Positions 1 to 8,777 of a stretch of DNA of 28,013 nt are shown here, in pieces; positions within the stretch are counted from its first letter, which is position 1, and every line of letters begins with the position of its first letter. The DNA is from Cytophagales bacterium (GTDB lineage Bacteria > Bacteroidota > Bacteroidia > Cytophagales > UBA9547). The stretch lies in assembly GCA_025360395.1 (NCBI GenBank), contig JANYCH010000145.1, forward strand, positions 1 to 28,013, read 5' to 3'. Both the position numbers and the translations under genes were made by a program. The notes under the pieces are model-generated. The model saw only the letters and a program-made list of their open reading frames with translations, made no database searches and had not been told where the DNA came from.

Positions 1-519
1 ACGCTCAGAAACAGGTGTATATACCAGCTTATCTCCGAGATGTAAATGATGTGAATGGTAAGCAGTTTACCATGAGCAAAACAGCTCAATCTACCAACTT
101 TATCCTTATATGGGGGGATAGTGTGGGTTTAAACCCTTCGACGTTTCCAGACCCAAACCTGGCTTTTGTTCCTAAAACTGTATTAGATACCCTGGAAGCT
201 GTTTACAGCATGTTCAAAAAAAGCGGTCTGGTGTATGATGCAGCCGGAACCAATATTGCCAAATACAAATGTGTTGGGGGTGATGTATAATACCTGGGAG
301 AAGGCAGGATCTCAGGGTTGGGCCAACGGAGGCACTGCGGATGGTATTATTGGAGCTTTTTGGTGCCACCCTAATGCTGTAAGGGATGGAGGCACAACGG
401 CCCATGAGTTTACCCATTCTTTACAGTCAATGGTTACTGTTGATAAGCAGAATAAGTTTACTAGCGGATCCGTATTTTCCATAGATGGGATTTTTTATCA
501 AATCAATACTAAATTATAA
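1..519 (+). pseudogene. Frameshifted, 3'-truncated secreted metalloprotease-like gene (DUF6055-like)
   Basis: The reading frame enters from the left edge (codons on positions divisible by 3) and stops at TAA 288-290. The same protein continues one frame over, so that KYK (261-269) joins VLGVMYNTWEKAG (from 271). One surplus base near 270, or an indel close by, explains this. The joined product has an ILIWGD segment, then GWANGG, GAFWCHPNAVRDGG and a zinc-protease-like HEFTH at 403-417. This order resembles what I recall of DUF6055-type secreted proteins in Bacteroidota and myxobacteria; the family name is tentative. Proteins of this kind normally run on well past the HExxH-like motif, but here recognisable sequence ends around 455 and an unrelated tail reaches TAA 517-519, three bases before the next ATG. 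The copy therefore looks doubly broken. An assembly error could explain the frameshift but not the missing C-terminus. Confidence 0.7.
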
Positions 520-522
520 AAA

Positions 523-3500
523 ATGAAAAAATACTTACTTCTGTTCGTTCAGCTATCTTCTACACTTTTATTTTCACAAAGTACACAGGTTTATAACTGG
601 AAAAGTGTAGCCATCAAAGGTGGTGGATATGTGCCAGGATTTGTCTACAGCAAAGCAGAACCGGATTTATTATACTCACGCACAGATGTAGGCGGGGCTT
701 ACCGATGGGATGCTATCAATAAAAAGTGGATATGTCTCACAGATGCTTTTACGTCCGGAAATGATCTTGGAATTATCAGCATTGCAGCCGATCCCAATGA
801 TGCAAACAAAGTGTACATGGCTAACGGCCTTTACACAGCAGACTGGGCTCCCAATGGAAAATTCTTTATTTCAAATAACAAAGGATTGACCTGGAGTTCA
901 GTTTCTCTTCCTTTTAAAGTAGGGGGAAATGAACCCGGAAGAGGAACGGGTGAGCGTTTGCAGGTGGATCCCAATAAAGGAAATATCCTTTTTCTTGGCT
1001 CGCAGAAAAGCGGTTTATTTAAAAGTGCTGACTATGGCCAGACCTGGAACAAAGTATCTTCATTCCCCAAAACAACTGTGAGCTTCGTAGAGATAGATGC
1101 ATCTTCGTCGACGTTAGGAAATGCAACCAAGGACATTTATGTTGCTACTTATGACAATCTTGCCGTTGGCGATACCACTAAAGGAGGAATTTATAAAAGT
1201 GCAGATGGAGGAAACACCTGGGCATATATTGCAAATCAGCCTGTTAAAATATTAAATAAAAACTTTCCGAATGGCGCAAGTACAGTTGTCCTTGCCAATA
1301 ATATGGCGTTTGCCAGTGATTTTATTTATTTCACTTTCGGAGATCAGCTTTCACCTGGTACCAATAATGGGATGGTTTGCAAATACAATAAGAAAACAGG
1401 AGTATGGACAACAGTAATTCCATCTGCCTTCCCACAGGGTGGCTATTCCGGTGTGGCGGTGCATCCTACAAACCCAAATATAGTACTTGTCGCCTCTTTA
1501 GGACTCTGGTGGCCAACTTCAGATCAGCTGTATCTTAGCCAGGACGGAGGGGCAACCTGGAAAAATATCACCACTGCAATTACGGTGGACAAGTCTAAAG
1601 CACCTCATGCAGGTGGATTTACATGGACAAGTGGCCTCAAAATTAACCCTTTCAATGCTTCACAGGCAGTTTTTGGCACAGGAAATGGTCTCTTTATGAC
1701 TTTTAATCTGGATCAGGCATTTGCAGGAAAAGGTACAACCTGGAGCTATGAAGATGATAATTATGAAGAAACTGTACCCCTGGACCTGATCAGCCCTTCA
1801 TCTGGTGTAAACCTTTTAAGCGGGTTAGGTGATATTGGAGGTTTCAGGCATATCAGTGTTGACATTTCTCCTGTTCCTACATACAATGGTACTGGAAATA
1901 CTACTTCTCTCGATTTTGCAGAAAATAATCCCAATAAAGTTGTCCGATCACATGACGGTGCAAATAACGGATCTTATTCCACTGACCAGGGTATAAACTG
2001 GACAACTTTTCCATCTGCTCCGACAGGCAAAACCGGGCCGGGTACTATTGCTATATCTCCGGATGGAAGCACCATAGTCTGGACTGCAAAAGGAAGCGTC
2101 ACAGCCTGGTCTACAAATAATGGTTCAGCGTGGACAAACAGTACCGGGATACCAGTAGGACTGCAGGTAAAATCAGACAGAGTAAACAGTACTACCTTTT
2201 ATGCTTATGAAGCTTCAACCGGAAAAATTTACAAAAGTACAGATGGAGCAAAAACTTTTGCTGCTACAGCAGGAACAGTACCATCAGGCTCAGGGACATT
2301 GGCCCCTGTATTCGGTAAACAAGGTGAAATATGGATAGCAAACGGAAATGGTCTTTTCCGTTCTTCCGATGCGGGGACTACCTTTACCAAAATCGCTTCT
2401 GTTATATCGGCAGGGAATGTCACTTTTGGTAAGCCTGCGAGCCCTGGTGGGTTTCCGGCTGTATTTATTAGAGGAAATGTAGGAGGCTATGATGCACTTT
2501 TCAGGTCAGACGATCAGGGAGTTAACTGGAAAAGGATAAACAGTGATCTGCAATCATACGGAGGTTTTACCTGTATGGAGGGAGACCCAAGGATTTACGG
2601 CAGACTGTATGTTGGAACAAATGGACGAGGTGTTTTATATGGGGATTTTGCCGGAGATGGCTCATGCGTATTACCATTACTTGGAAAGGATATTATTTTA
2701 TGTGCAAGCACTTCAGTTACCCTCAATTCTGGCGTTCAGGATGCTGCATATACTCTTGCCTGGACAAAAGATGATGTTTCTCTTTCAGCTAAAACAAAAA
2801 ATATTGCTGCAAATCAGACAGGAACTTACAGGGTAACAATTGACAAACCGGGTTGCCCCACTGTGTATGATGAGATAAAAGTGACTTCTCAGTTTTTAAA
2901 TGTTACATCTGATACCGTTTGCTCAGGACAAACCGCAGTGTTAAAAGTAGCAGGAACAGGAACCTACACCTGGTTTAGTAACCCAACAGGAGGAACATCA
3001 ATTGGAACGGGAAATAATTTATCAATCAAGCCTTCTGCCGGCACTTATTATGTTCAGGACATCAAAACCACTCCATATGCGATAGGAATTCCTGCATATA
3101 CAAGCGGAGGTTGGGGATTAGGCGGTTCTTTCGGAGATGGGCAAAATAAGATGCAGATGACAATTGAATCGCCAATATGGCTCAAAAGTATTGCTTTACA
3201 GGTAACTGCGGCAGGAACGAAGGGAGTAATCAGAATACTGGATGAAGCCGGGAACATCATTTCTAAAGATTCGCTGTCAAACCTGTTACCAGGAAAACAG
3301 GTTATTTCAATAAACAGGATTATCCAAGCTGGAGTTTATCTTATTGACGCAGTAGGAACAACAGGCGGAGTTCAATTTCAGGCAGACAGGACCGGGGCTA
3401 TATTCAATCTTCCCGGATATGTTACTCTTTCCCCTATAGCAGGCTGGGCATGGGGAATATTCTTCGATTTCAAATTTGAAACAGGAAATGTTTGTGCCAA

Positions 3501-4044
3501 AACTCCTGTTGATGTAACAGTCAACCCTTCACCTGTTATTACCATTACAAGCCCGGCAAATAATACCACGATTACAACTGCCAATTTTACTGTCGCTACC
3601 AGTGTTACCGGAAATAATGTAAGCAATGTGAGTCTTTATAATGGTAGTTCTTTACTTGGATCGGACGCCACCACGCCCTATTCCTTTCTGGTTACAAGTC
3701 CGGCTAATGGTACTTACACCTACGCTACCGTTGCTAAAAATGCAACTGGCTGCACGGATACGGCAAAAGTAATTTTGAAAATAACCAAAACCGTTACTGG
3801 AACAAGTGAAGAGTCTTACGAACAGGGAGGTATTTCTCTTATACCTAACCCTTTCACTGATGTGGTTATTGTTAAAAAAACTGGAGCATTAGAATACAGT
3901 ATTAGTGATTTAAATGGAACAGAAATACTAGCCGGAAGAGGTGAAGATCAAATAACGGTGGGCGAAAAACTGAACCGCGGGCTTTATCTTCTTACTATAT
4001 CAGATTCAAATGGGAAAAGAGTATATAGTCTGGTAAAACATTGA
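523..4044 (+). CDS. GH74 xyloglucan-type endoglucanase with Ig-like domains and T9SS sorting domain
   Basis: Predicted secreted GH74 enzyme that cuts the beta-1,4-glucan backbone of xyloglucan outside the cell. Residues 1-19 form a signal peptide ending FSQ. The catalytic part (about 23-712) is a double beta-propeller type: GGGYVPG and YSRTDVGGAYRWD near the start, repeated sialidase-like SxDxGxTW blades (for example SADGGNTW, SQDGGATW), and GDIGGFRH. D55 and D437 match the paired catalytic aspartates known in GH74. About 718-845 holds Ig-like segments, about 845-1000 an uncharacterised beta-rich domain with a WGIFFDF core, 1003-1090 another Ig-like domain, and the end a type A sorting domain (ISLIPNPF ... 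SLVKH). GH74 is often called xyloglucanase, but some members act on other beta-1,4-glucans, so substrate is inferred. The ATG lies three bases after the remnant's stop, leaving no separate promoter space. The GH30 gene follows after 83 bases. Confidence 0.93.
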   Translation: MKKYLLLFVQLSSTLLFSQSTQVYNWKSVAIKGGGYVPGFVYSKAEPDLLYSRTDVGGAYRWDAINKKWICLTDAFTSGNDLGIISIAADPNDANKVYMANGLYTADWAPNGKFFISNNKGLTWSSVSLPFKVGGNEPGRGTGERLQVDPNKGNILFLGSQKSGLFKSADYGQTWNKVSSFPKTTVSFVEIDASSSTLGNATKDIYVATYDNLAVGDTTKGGIYKSADGGNTWAYIANQPVKILNKNFPNGASTVVLANNMAFASDFIYFTFGDQLSPGTNNGMVCKYNKKTGVWTTVIPSAFPQGGYSGVAVHPTNPNIVLVASLGLWWPTSDQLYLSQDGGATWKNITTAITVDKSKAPHAGGFTWTSGLKINPFNASQAVFGTGNGLFMTFNLDQAFAGKGTTWSYEDDNYEETVPLDLISPSSGVNLLSGLGDIGGFRHISVDISPVPTYNGTGNTTSLDFAENNPNKVVRSHDGANNGSYSTDQGINWTTFPSAPTGKTGPGTIAISPDGSTIVWTAKGSVTAWSTNNGSAWTNSTGIPVGLQVKSDRVNSTTFYAYEASTGKIYKSTDGAKTFAATAGTVPSGSGTLAPVFGKQGEIWIANGNGLFRSSDAGTTFTKIASVISAGNVTFGKPASPGGFPAVFIRGNVGGYDALFRSDDQGVNWKRINSDLQSYGGFTCMEGDPRIYGRLYVGTNGRGVLYGDFAGDGSCVLPLLGKDIILCASTSVTLNSGVQDAAYTLAWTKDDVSLSAKTKNIAANQTGTYRVTIDKPGCPTVYDEIKVTSQFLNVTSDTVCSGQTAVLKVAGTGTYTWFSNPTGGTSIGTGNNLSIKPSAGTYYVQDIKTTPYAIGIPAYTSGGWGLGGSFGDGQNKMQMTIESPIWLKSIALQVTAAGTKGVIRILDEAGNIISKDSLSNLLPGKQVISINRIIQAGVYLIDAVGTTGGVQFQADRTGAIFNLPGYVTLSPIAGWAWGIFFDFKFETGNVCAKTPVDVTVNPSPVITITSPANNTTITTANFTVATSVTGNNVSNVSLYNGSSLLGSDATTPYSFLVTSPANGTYTYATVAKNATGCTDTAKVILKITKTVTGTSEESYEQGGISLIPNPFTDVVIVKKTGALEYSISDLNGTEILAGRGEDQITVGEKLNRGLYLLTISDSNGKRVYSLVKH
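3529..4041 (+). repeat. C-terminal Ig-like plus T9SS module, copy 1 (GH74 gene)
   Basis: Encodes 171 residues: a bacterial Ig-like domain (TSPANNTTI ... VSLYNGSSLLG ... SPANGTYTYA), the linker KTVTGTSEES, and the type A sorting domain. It aligns end to end without gaps with 6696-7208 in the GH30 gene, at roughly 70% amino-acid identity by eye. Third codon positions differ often, so this is an old shared module, not a fresh duplication. Confidence 0.85.
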
Positions 4045-4127
4045 AAAAAGTCTGAAATTCAAATTGTTGTTTGGTCAGCTATACAATAAATGTTACAGAT
4101 TCAATACTTAAAAAATTCTACTAATTT

Positions 4128-7100
4128 ATGAAGCACTGTTTAAAACTCTTGATGTGTTTTTCTGTTGGGTCATTCTGGTCTTTTGGCCAAACCACAGTAA
4201 CTGTAAATCCTGATAACAGGTACCAATCTATGAAAGGCTGGGGTGTTTCGCTTTGCTGGTGGGCAAATGATGTAGGCTCCTATCCAACTGCAGCCACAGA
4301 TACTTTATGTAAATGGATAGCAGATCCCAACCAACTAAATATGAATGTGTTCAGGTTTAATATTGGGGGAGGGGATGACCCATCGCATACTCATATGAGT
4401 TCCAGGAATAACATGCCGGGTTATAAAAAATCTGCCACTTCTGCTTATGACTGGAAGCAGGACACCAACCAGCGCCTGATCCTTTTGAAGTTAAACAAAT
4501 TAAGAAAAGATGTAATTAACGAAGCCTTCATCAACTCTCCTCCTTACTGGATGACCAAAAGCGGATGCGCATCCGGAAATACAGACGGTTCAGATAATTT
4601 GAATGATACACAATATGCTGCTTATGCTGATTATATTACTGAAGTGGTAAAACATTATAAAGACAAGTTCGGCATTCCCTTTACTTATCTGGAACCATTT
4701 AATGAACCTTTTTCTGGTTGGTGGAAAGCTTTAGGAGCACAGGAAGGATGCAAAATCAGTTTAGGAAACCAGCAAAAGCTTATGCCCCTTGTTTATAACA
4801 ATCTGGTATCCAAAAATATGACGGGTTATTGTCATATTTCAGCTATGGATGCTAATTCCATTGATGAGTGTGTTTCAGGAATTAACGGTTACATCTCCGC
4901 TAATATAATGTCACAAATCAGTAAAATAAATACCCATACTTATTATGGTTCGCAGCGTTCAAAACTTTATTCTTTATCACAGAACTATAATAAAGAATTG
5001 TGGCAGTCAGAAAGCGGTCCGATCAATACAGGTGTGCAATATGGATTCCCTACATCATTGTATATGTCTCAAAGAATTATTACAGATTTGAGGGACTTAA
5101 AACCAGTGGTTTGGTGCGACTGGCAACTGTTGGACCCTTATGGAGACTGGAGATTGCTAAATAACAACCCGACGACTAAAAGCTTTGTGAAAGAGAAAAA
5201 CTTTTATGTCAGGATGCAGTGTTCAAGGTTCATCAAACAAGGTTATACTATAGTAGATACAAATGAGCCAAATACTGTGGCAGCAATAAATCCGGCAAAT
5301 ACAGAAATAGTGCTGGTAATATGCAACCAAGGTACTACTGCCCAAGATATGAATTTGAACCTAAGTGCTTTTGGTATTGTAGGCGATCCTTCCATTTATC
5401 GGACTTCGGCCACTGAGAATTGCGAAAAACTAACAAGCCAGGCTTTCCAGAACAAAAAACAAATATATTCGGCTCCTGCACAGTCACTTACAACATATGT
5501 GATTCCTGTTTCTTTATTCAATTATACTGGTACTTTTCAATTGGTGGCAAGACATAGTAATAAAGTTGTAGACATTGGAAGCAATGGATATGCGATACAA
5601 AACACGAATACCAAAGCAACAAGCCAGCAATGGAATCTCGTTCAAGTAGGCGGTTATTACAAAGTACTGAATGTAAACTCGGGAAAGGCTTTGGATGTAA
5701 GTAATGGTTCACTGGCCGACAGTGCTTCTATATTAGAATATCCTTATTCGGGAAGTGATAATCAGTTATGGTCGGTTCATAATCTGGGGAACGGCTACTT
5801 TGAACTGATCAACAAAAACAGCGACAAAGCATTAGAAGTAATTGGAGGTTCTTTAGCCAATGCTGCTGCTGTTGTTCAAAGCACTTTTTTTAATGCTAAT
5901 TTTCAGGAGTTTCTCCTTTCGCCATTGTGCTCATCTTCCATCACTTCTAGCTCACAGTCTTTTTGTACAGGGAGTTCTCTTAAATTAAGTACGGTTGCGG
6001 GCACATCTTATATTTGGTTTGAAGAAGGTAAGAGTATTAGTTCTTTACAAAACATTACCGTCTCTAATGCAGGAACCTATTCCGTTCAGGTTACCAATGC
6101 TTCAGGTTGCACTTCTGTGTCGCCCTATTTTAATGTGATAGAAAATCCATTGCCGCAGATTACTCCCAATTTGTACATTTTGGGAACATCATGGCAAAAT
6201 TCCTCTTCAGCTACGGCCTGTTCGGGCCAGTCCTTACAATTTGGTCCTTGGCCTGTTCAAACTAATGGCTGGTCATGGTCTGGACCTAATGGATATAAAA
6301 ATGCAACAAGAGACCCTACGCTGAGCAATTTGATCACTACCAATTCAGGAATTTACACAGCAAGTTATACTGACGCCAATGGTTGTAAATCTGCCATGGA
6401 TTTTAATATTGCTGTTAAAAATTTGCCGGTAATTACACCTTATATAAATGTAGACAACAAGGGATGGACAAGTTCCACCTTGGCATCAGTTTGTGCAGGA
6501 AGATCAGTCCTGTTTGGTCCCTGGCCTACAGTGGATTCAGGATGGAACTGGACGGGCCCTAATAATTTCTATAGCACTCTTAGAAGTCTTTCATTTCAGA
6601 ATATTAGTATTGCACAGCAGGGAACGTATAAAGCTATCTACACAGATGCAAACAGCTGCTCTTCATCTGCCGACTTTACCATTACGGTAAATCCTGTTCC
6701 TGTCATTACTGTTACAAATCCGGCTAACAATACAACTATTGCAACAAGTAACTTTACTATTTCAACCTCTGTTACCGGAAACAATATCAGCAATGTAGGT
6801 TTTTATAACGGAGGTTCTTTGCTTGGCACGGATGCTTCAAGTCCTTATTCCTTCCTGGCAACGAGTCCGGCGAACGGAACCTATACTTACGCCGCAATTG
6901 CTAAAAACACAACCGGTTGCTCAGATACCGCCAAAGTGACTGTAAAAATAAGCAAAACCGTTACAGGGACCAGCGAAGAATCTTTTGAACAGGGAGGCAT
7001 CTCTCTTTCACCTAATCCATTTTCAGAACTTGCCATCCTTAAAAAAACAGGAGCATTCGGATACAGTATTACGGATCTTAAAGGAACCGTAATACTATCA

Positions 7101-7211
7101 GGTAAAGGCGAAAATCAAATTGAATTAGGAGAAAGCCTCAGAACAGGTTTTTACATCCTTATCATATCAGATAATACCGGCAAAAAGATTTATAGCCTGA
7201 TAAAGCAATAA
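4128..7211 (+). CDS. GH30 endo-glycanase with ricin-type lectin, Ig-like repeats and T9SS sorting domain
   Basis: Predicted secreted retaining glycosidase of family GH30. A signal peptide ends at about residue 20 (SFGQ). The catalytic barrel (about 22-460) carries GWGVSLCWWAN, the acid/base glutamate E193 in LEPFNEP, and the nucleophile E295 in LWQSESGP, both in the places expected for GH30. The GWGxSLxWWAN signature resembles the GH30 group acting on beta-1,6-galactan; beta-1,6-glucan is the main alternative, so the substrate is inferred. Residues about 464-601 form a ricin-type beta-trefoil (repeated ALDV/ALEV and QLW/QWN cores), a likely carbohydrate-binding domain. Next come an Ig-like domain (about 602-673), two tandem 91-residue repeats, and the 171-residue C-terminal module shared with the GH74 enzyme, ending in a T9SS type A domain. 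The gene starts 83 bases after the GH74 stop, probably in one transcription unit, and ends at the terminator at 7235-7265. Confidence 0.92.
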   Translation: MKHCLKLLMCFSVGSFWSFGQTTVTVNPDNRYQSMKGWGVSLCWWANDVGSYPTAATDTLCKWIADPNQLNMNVFRFNIGGGDDPSHTHMSSRNNMPGYKKSATSAYDWKQDTNQRLILLKLNKLRKDVINEAFINSPPYWMTKSGCASGNTDGSDNLNDTQYAAYADYITEVVKHYKDKFGIPFTYLEPFNEPFSGWWKALGAQEGCKISLGNQQKLMPLVYNNLVSKNMTGYCHISAMDANSIDECVSGINGYISANIMSQISKINTHTYYGSQRSKLYSLSQNYNKELWQSESGPINTGVQYGFPTSLYMSQRIITDLRDLKPVVWCDWQLLDPYGDWRLLNNNPTTKSFVKEKNFYVRMQCSRFIKQGYTIVDTNEPNTVAAINPANTEIVLVICNQGTTAQDMNLNLSAFGIVGDPSIYRTSATENCEKLTSQAFQNKKQIYSAPAQSLTTYVIPVSLFNYTGTFQLVARHSNKVVDIGSNGYAIQNTNTKATSQQWNLVQVGGYYKVLNVNSGKALDVSNGSLADSASILEYPYSGSDNQLWSVHNLGNGYFELINKNSDKALEVIGGSLANAAAVVQSTFFNANFQEFLLSPLCSSSITSSSQSFCTGSSLKLSTVAGTSYIWFEEGKSISSLQNITVSNAGTYSVQVTNASGCTSVSPYFNVIENPLPQITPNLYILGTSWQNSSSATACSGQSLQFGPWPVQTNGWSWSGPNGYKNATRDPTLSNLITTNSGIYTASYTDANGCKSAMDFNIAVKNLPVITPYINVDNKGWTSSTLASVCAGRSVLFGPWPTVDSGWNWTGPNNFYSTLRSLSFQNISIAQQGTYKAIYTDANSCSSSADFTITVNPVPVITVTNPANNTTIATSNFTISTSVTGNNISNVGFYNGGSLLGTDASSPYSFLATSPANGTYTYAAIAKNTTGCSDTAKVTVKISKTVTGTSEESFEQGGISLSPNPFSELAILKKTGAFGYSITDLKGTVILSGKGENQIELGESLRTGFYILIISDNTGKKIYSLIKQ
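6150..6695 (+). repeat. Two tandem 91-residue Ig-like repeats in the GH30 gene
   Basis: Copy 1 is 6150-6422 and copy 2 is 6423-6695. Both follow the pattern LPxITP ... W-x2-S-x2-A-x2-C-x-G-x-S-x2-FGPWP ... GW-x-W-x-GPN ... G-x-Y-x-A-x-YTDAN-x-C-x-S ... DF-x-I-x-V. The GPN/TDANxC core is typical of Ig/PKD-like spacer domains in Bacteroidota surface proteins. The FGPWP ... GWxWxGPN segment is especially well conserved between the copies. Confidence 0.85.
6696..7208 (+). repeat. C-terminal Ig-like plus T9SS module, copy 2 (GH30 gene)
   Basis: Second copy of the 171-residue module described at 3529-4041. The linker KTVTGTSEES and the sorting-domain start (EQGGISLSPNPF here, EQGGISLIPNPF in copy 1) are almost identical. 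Both copies end in a short basic tail after YSL(V/I)K. Confidence 0.85.
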
Positions 7212-7234
7212 ATCTCATAAATCAATACAATTTG

Positions 7235-7265
7235 AAATGGCTGGCAAAACCGGCCATTTGTTTTT
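7235..7265 (+). terminator. Intrinsic terminator after the GH74-GH30 block
   Basis: A 10-base stem (AAATGGCTGG at 7235-7244 with CCGGCCATTT at 7250-7259, one T-G pair) closes a CAAAA loop and is followed by GTTTTT. It starts 24 bases after the GH30 stop. Confidence 0.85.
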
Positions 7266-7534
7266 AACCCTCTCAATTTCCAGAGAAATATAAAAGCGAC
7301 ATGCATTTCTAAAAGAAGGCCAATTGCCTGGTACAAAGAAATTTGTAAATCCATAAATTTTTAAAAGGTAGAAATTAACAGTTGTCAAGTAACATCTATT
7401 GACTACTTAGATAAGTGATCACCAAAGCTGTTATTAATTAAAGTGAAACATTTTTCCCAACCGTCCTTAAAAAATAAGAGATTTGCATTTGTCAGGATCT
7501 AATCCCAATATTATCCCTTTATTTAAATAGACAA
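7266..7534. other. Non-coding gap upstream of fabV
   Basis: With the terminator, the gene-free stretch is 7212-7534. Beyond the hairpin I see AT-rich sequence without a convincing ORF, repeat or RNA fold. It should contain the fabV promoter, but I found no clear match to the Bacteroidota TTG / TAnnTTTG consensus. Confidence 0.5.
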
Positions 7535-8728
7535 ATGATAATTGAACCTAAAGTACGTGGTTTTATCTGCCTTACCTCACATCCGGCGGGTTGTGCCAAA
7601 AATGTTAGCAATCAAATAAATTACGTAAAATCAAAAGGGCCAGTTGAAGGTCCAAAGCGTGTATTAGTTATAGGTGCATCTACAGGTTTCGGGCTCGCTT
7701 CCAGGATAACAAGCGCTTTTGGTTGCAAGGCTGCTACTATTGGCGTTTATTTTGAAAAACCATCAGCAGAAGGCAAACCCGGTTCACCAGGTTGGTACAA
7801 TACTGCAGCACTTGAAATGGAAGCTGCCAAAGAAGGCTTATATGCAAAAAGCATTAACGGAGATGCTTTTTCAATTGAAATCAAAGAAAAAACCTTGAAT
7901 CTTATAAAAAAAGATTTAGGCCAAGTCGACCTTGTAATTTATAGCCTTGCCTCTCCAAAACGCGTTCACCCCGTTACTGGCGTTGCACATAGTTCTGTCC
8001 TTAAACCTATTGGCGGTAGTTTTACTAACAAGACTGTAAATTTCCATACAGACTTAGTTTCAGATATTTCCATTGAACCTGCTAACCAGGAAGACATTGA
8101 GAATACTGTTACTGTAATGGGCGGCGAAGACTGGAGTTTTTGGATTGAAGAACTGAAAAAGGCTAATCTGCTAGCACCAGGGGCACTTACAGTTGCCTAT
8201 TCCTACATAGGACCAGCACTTACAGAAGCAGTTTACAGAAAAGGGACTATCGGAAGGGCTAAAGATCATCTGGAAGCTACAGCTTTTAAAATATCTGATA
8301 GTCTAAAATCTATTGGTGGTAAAGCTTATGTATCTGTAAACAAGGCTCTTGTAACCCAGGCAAGTTCTGCAATACCAGTCATTCCACTTTATATTTCATT
8401 GCTTTATAAAGTAATGAAGGCTGAAGGCATCCATGAAGGTTGTATAGAACAGATTTATCGTTTGTTTAAAGAACGTCTTTATACAGGTAATGATGTAAAA
8501 ACTGATGAAAAAGGCCGGATTAGAATTGATGACCTCGAAATGAGAGAGGATGTTCAGGCTAAGATTGCAGCTTTGTGGCTAGAAGCAACAACTGACTCGT
8601 TGCCCGCCATTGGCGACCTGGCAGGTTATAAAAAAGATTTTTATAATCTGTTTGGATTTCAGGTAGATGGGATTGATTATGAAAAGGATGTGAACGAAGT
8701 TGTGGAAGTTCCGGGCTTAGTATCCTAA
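7535..8728 (+). CDS. fabV: Enoyl-ACP reductase FabV (trans-2-enoyl-CoA reductase family)
   Basis: Reduces trans-2-enoyl-ACP (or -CoA) to the saturated acyl chain with NAD(P)H, the last step of each fatty-acid elongation cycle, in the cytoplasm. The 397-residue length is normal for FabV/TER enzymes. It begins MIIEPKVRGFICLTSHPAGC, has the nucleotide-binding GASTGFGLASR from residue 47, INGDAFS with D110, and the family's Y-x8-K catalytic pair as Y234 and K243 in YRKGTIGRAK. By that numbering F52 sits where Burkholderia FabV has Tyr53, as I recall it; whether this matters is unknown. An acidic residue in VYFEKP after the second strand is compatible with NADH preference (inference). It converges with fabI, an unrelated enzyme for the same reaction, so fatty-acid synthesis here has two reductases. 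FabV tolerates triclosan in characterised species. Confidence 0.95.
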   Translation: MIIEPKVRGFICLTSHPAGCAKNVSNQINYVKSKGPVEGPKRVLVIGASTGFGLASRITSAFGCKAATIGVYFEKPSAEGKPGSPGWYNTAALEMEAAKEGLYAKSINGDAFSIEIKEKTLNLIKKDLGQVDLVIYSLASPKRVHPVTGVAHSSVLKPIGGSFTNKTVNFHTDLVSDISIEPANQEDIENTVTVMGGEDWSFWIEELKKANLLAPGALTVAYSYIGPALTEAVYRKGTIGRAKDHLEATAFKISDSLKSIGGKAYVSVNKALVTQASSAIPVIPLYISLLYKVMKAEGIHEGCIEQIYRLFKERLYTGNDVKTDEKGRIRIDDLEMREDVQAKIAALWLEATTDSLPAIGDLAGYKKDFYNLFGFQVDGIDYEKDVNEVVEVPGLVS

Positions 8729-8750
8729 AAAAGTTTTAATTCGTTTTGAT

Positions 8751-8777
8751 AAAAGGCGTTCCTGCTGATCGCCTTTT
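8751..8777. terminator. Bidirectional terminator between fabV and fabI
   Basis: AAAAGGCG (8751-8758) pairs with CGCCTTTT (8770-8777) around an 11-base loop. Each strand reads a GC-rich stem flanked by A and T runs, so it can end both convergent transcripts. It overlaps the last two bases of the fabI stop codon. Confidence 0.75.

Noticed and set aside
2543..2836. 97-codon open frame overlapping the GH74 gene in another frame
   Set aside because: Shadow of the GH74 frame; the translation has no recognisable domain or start context.
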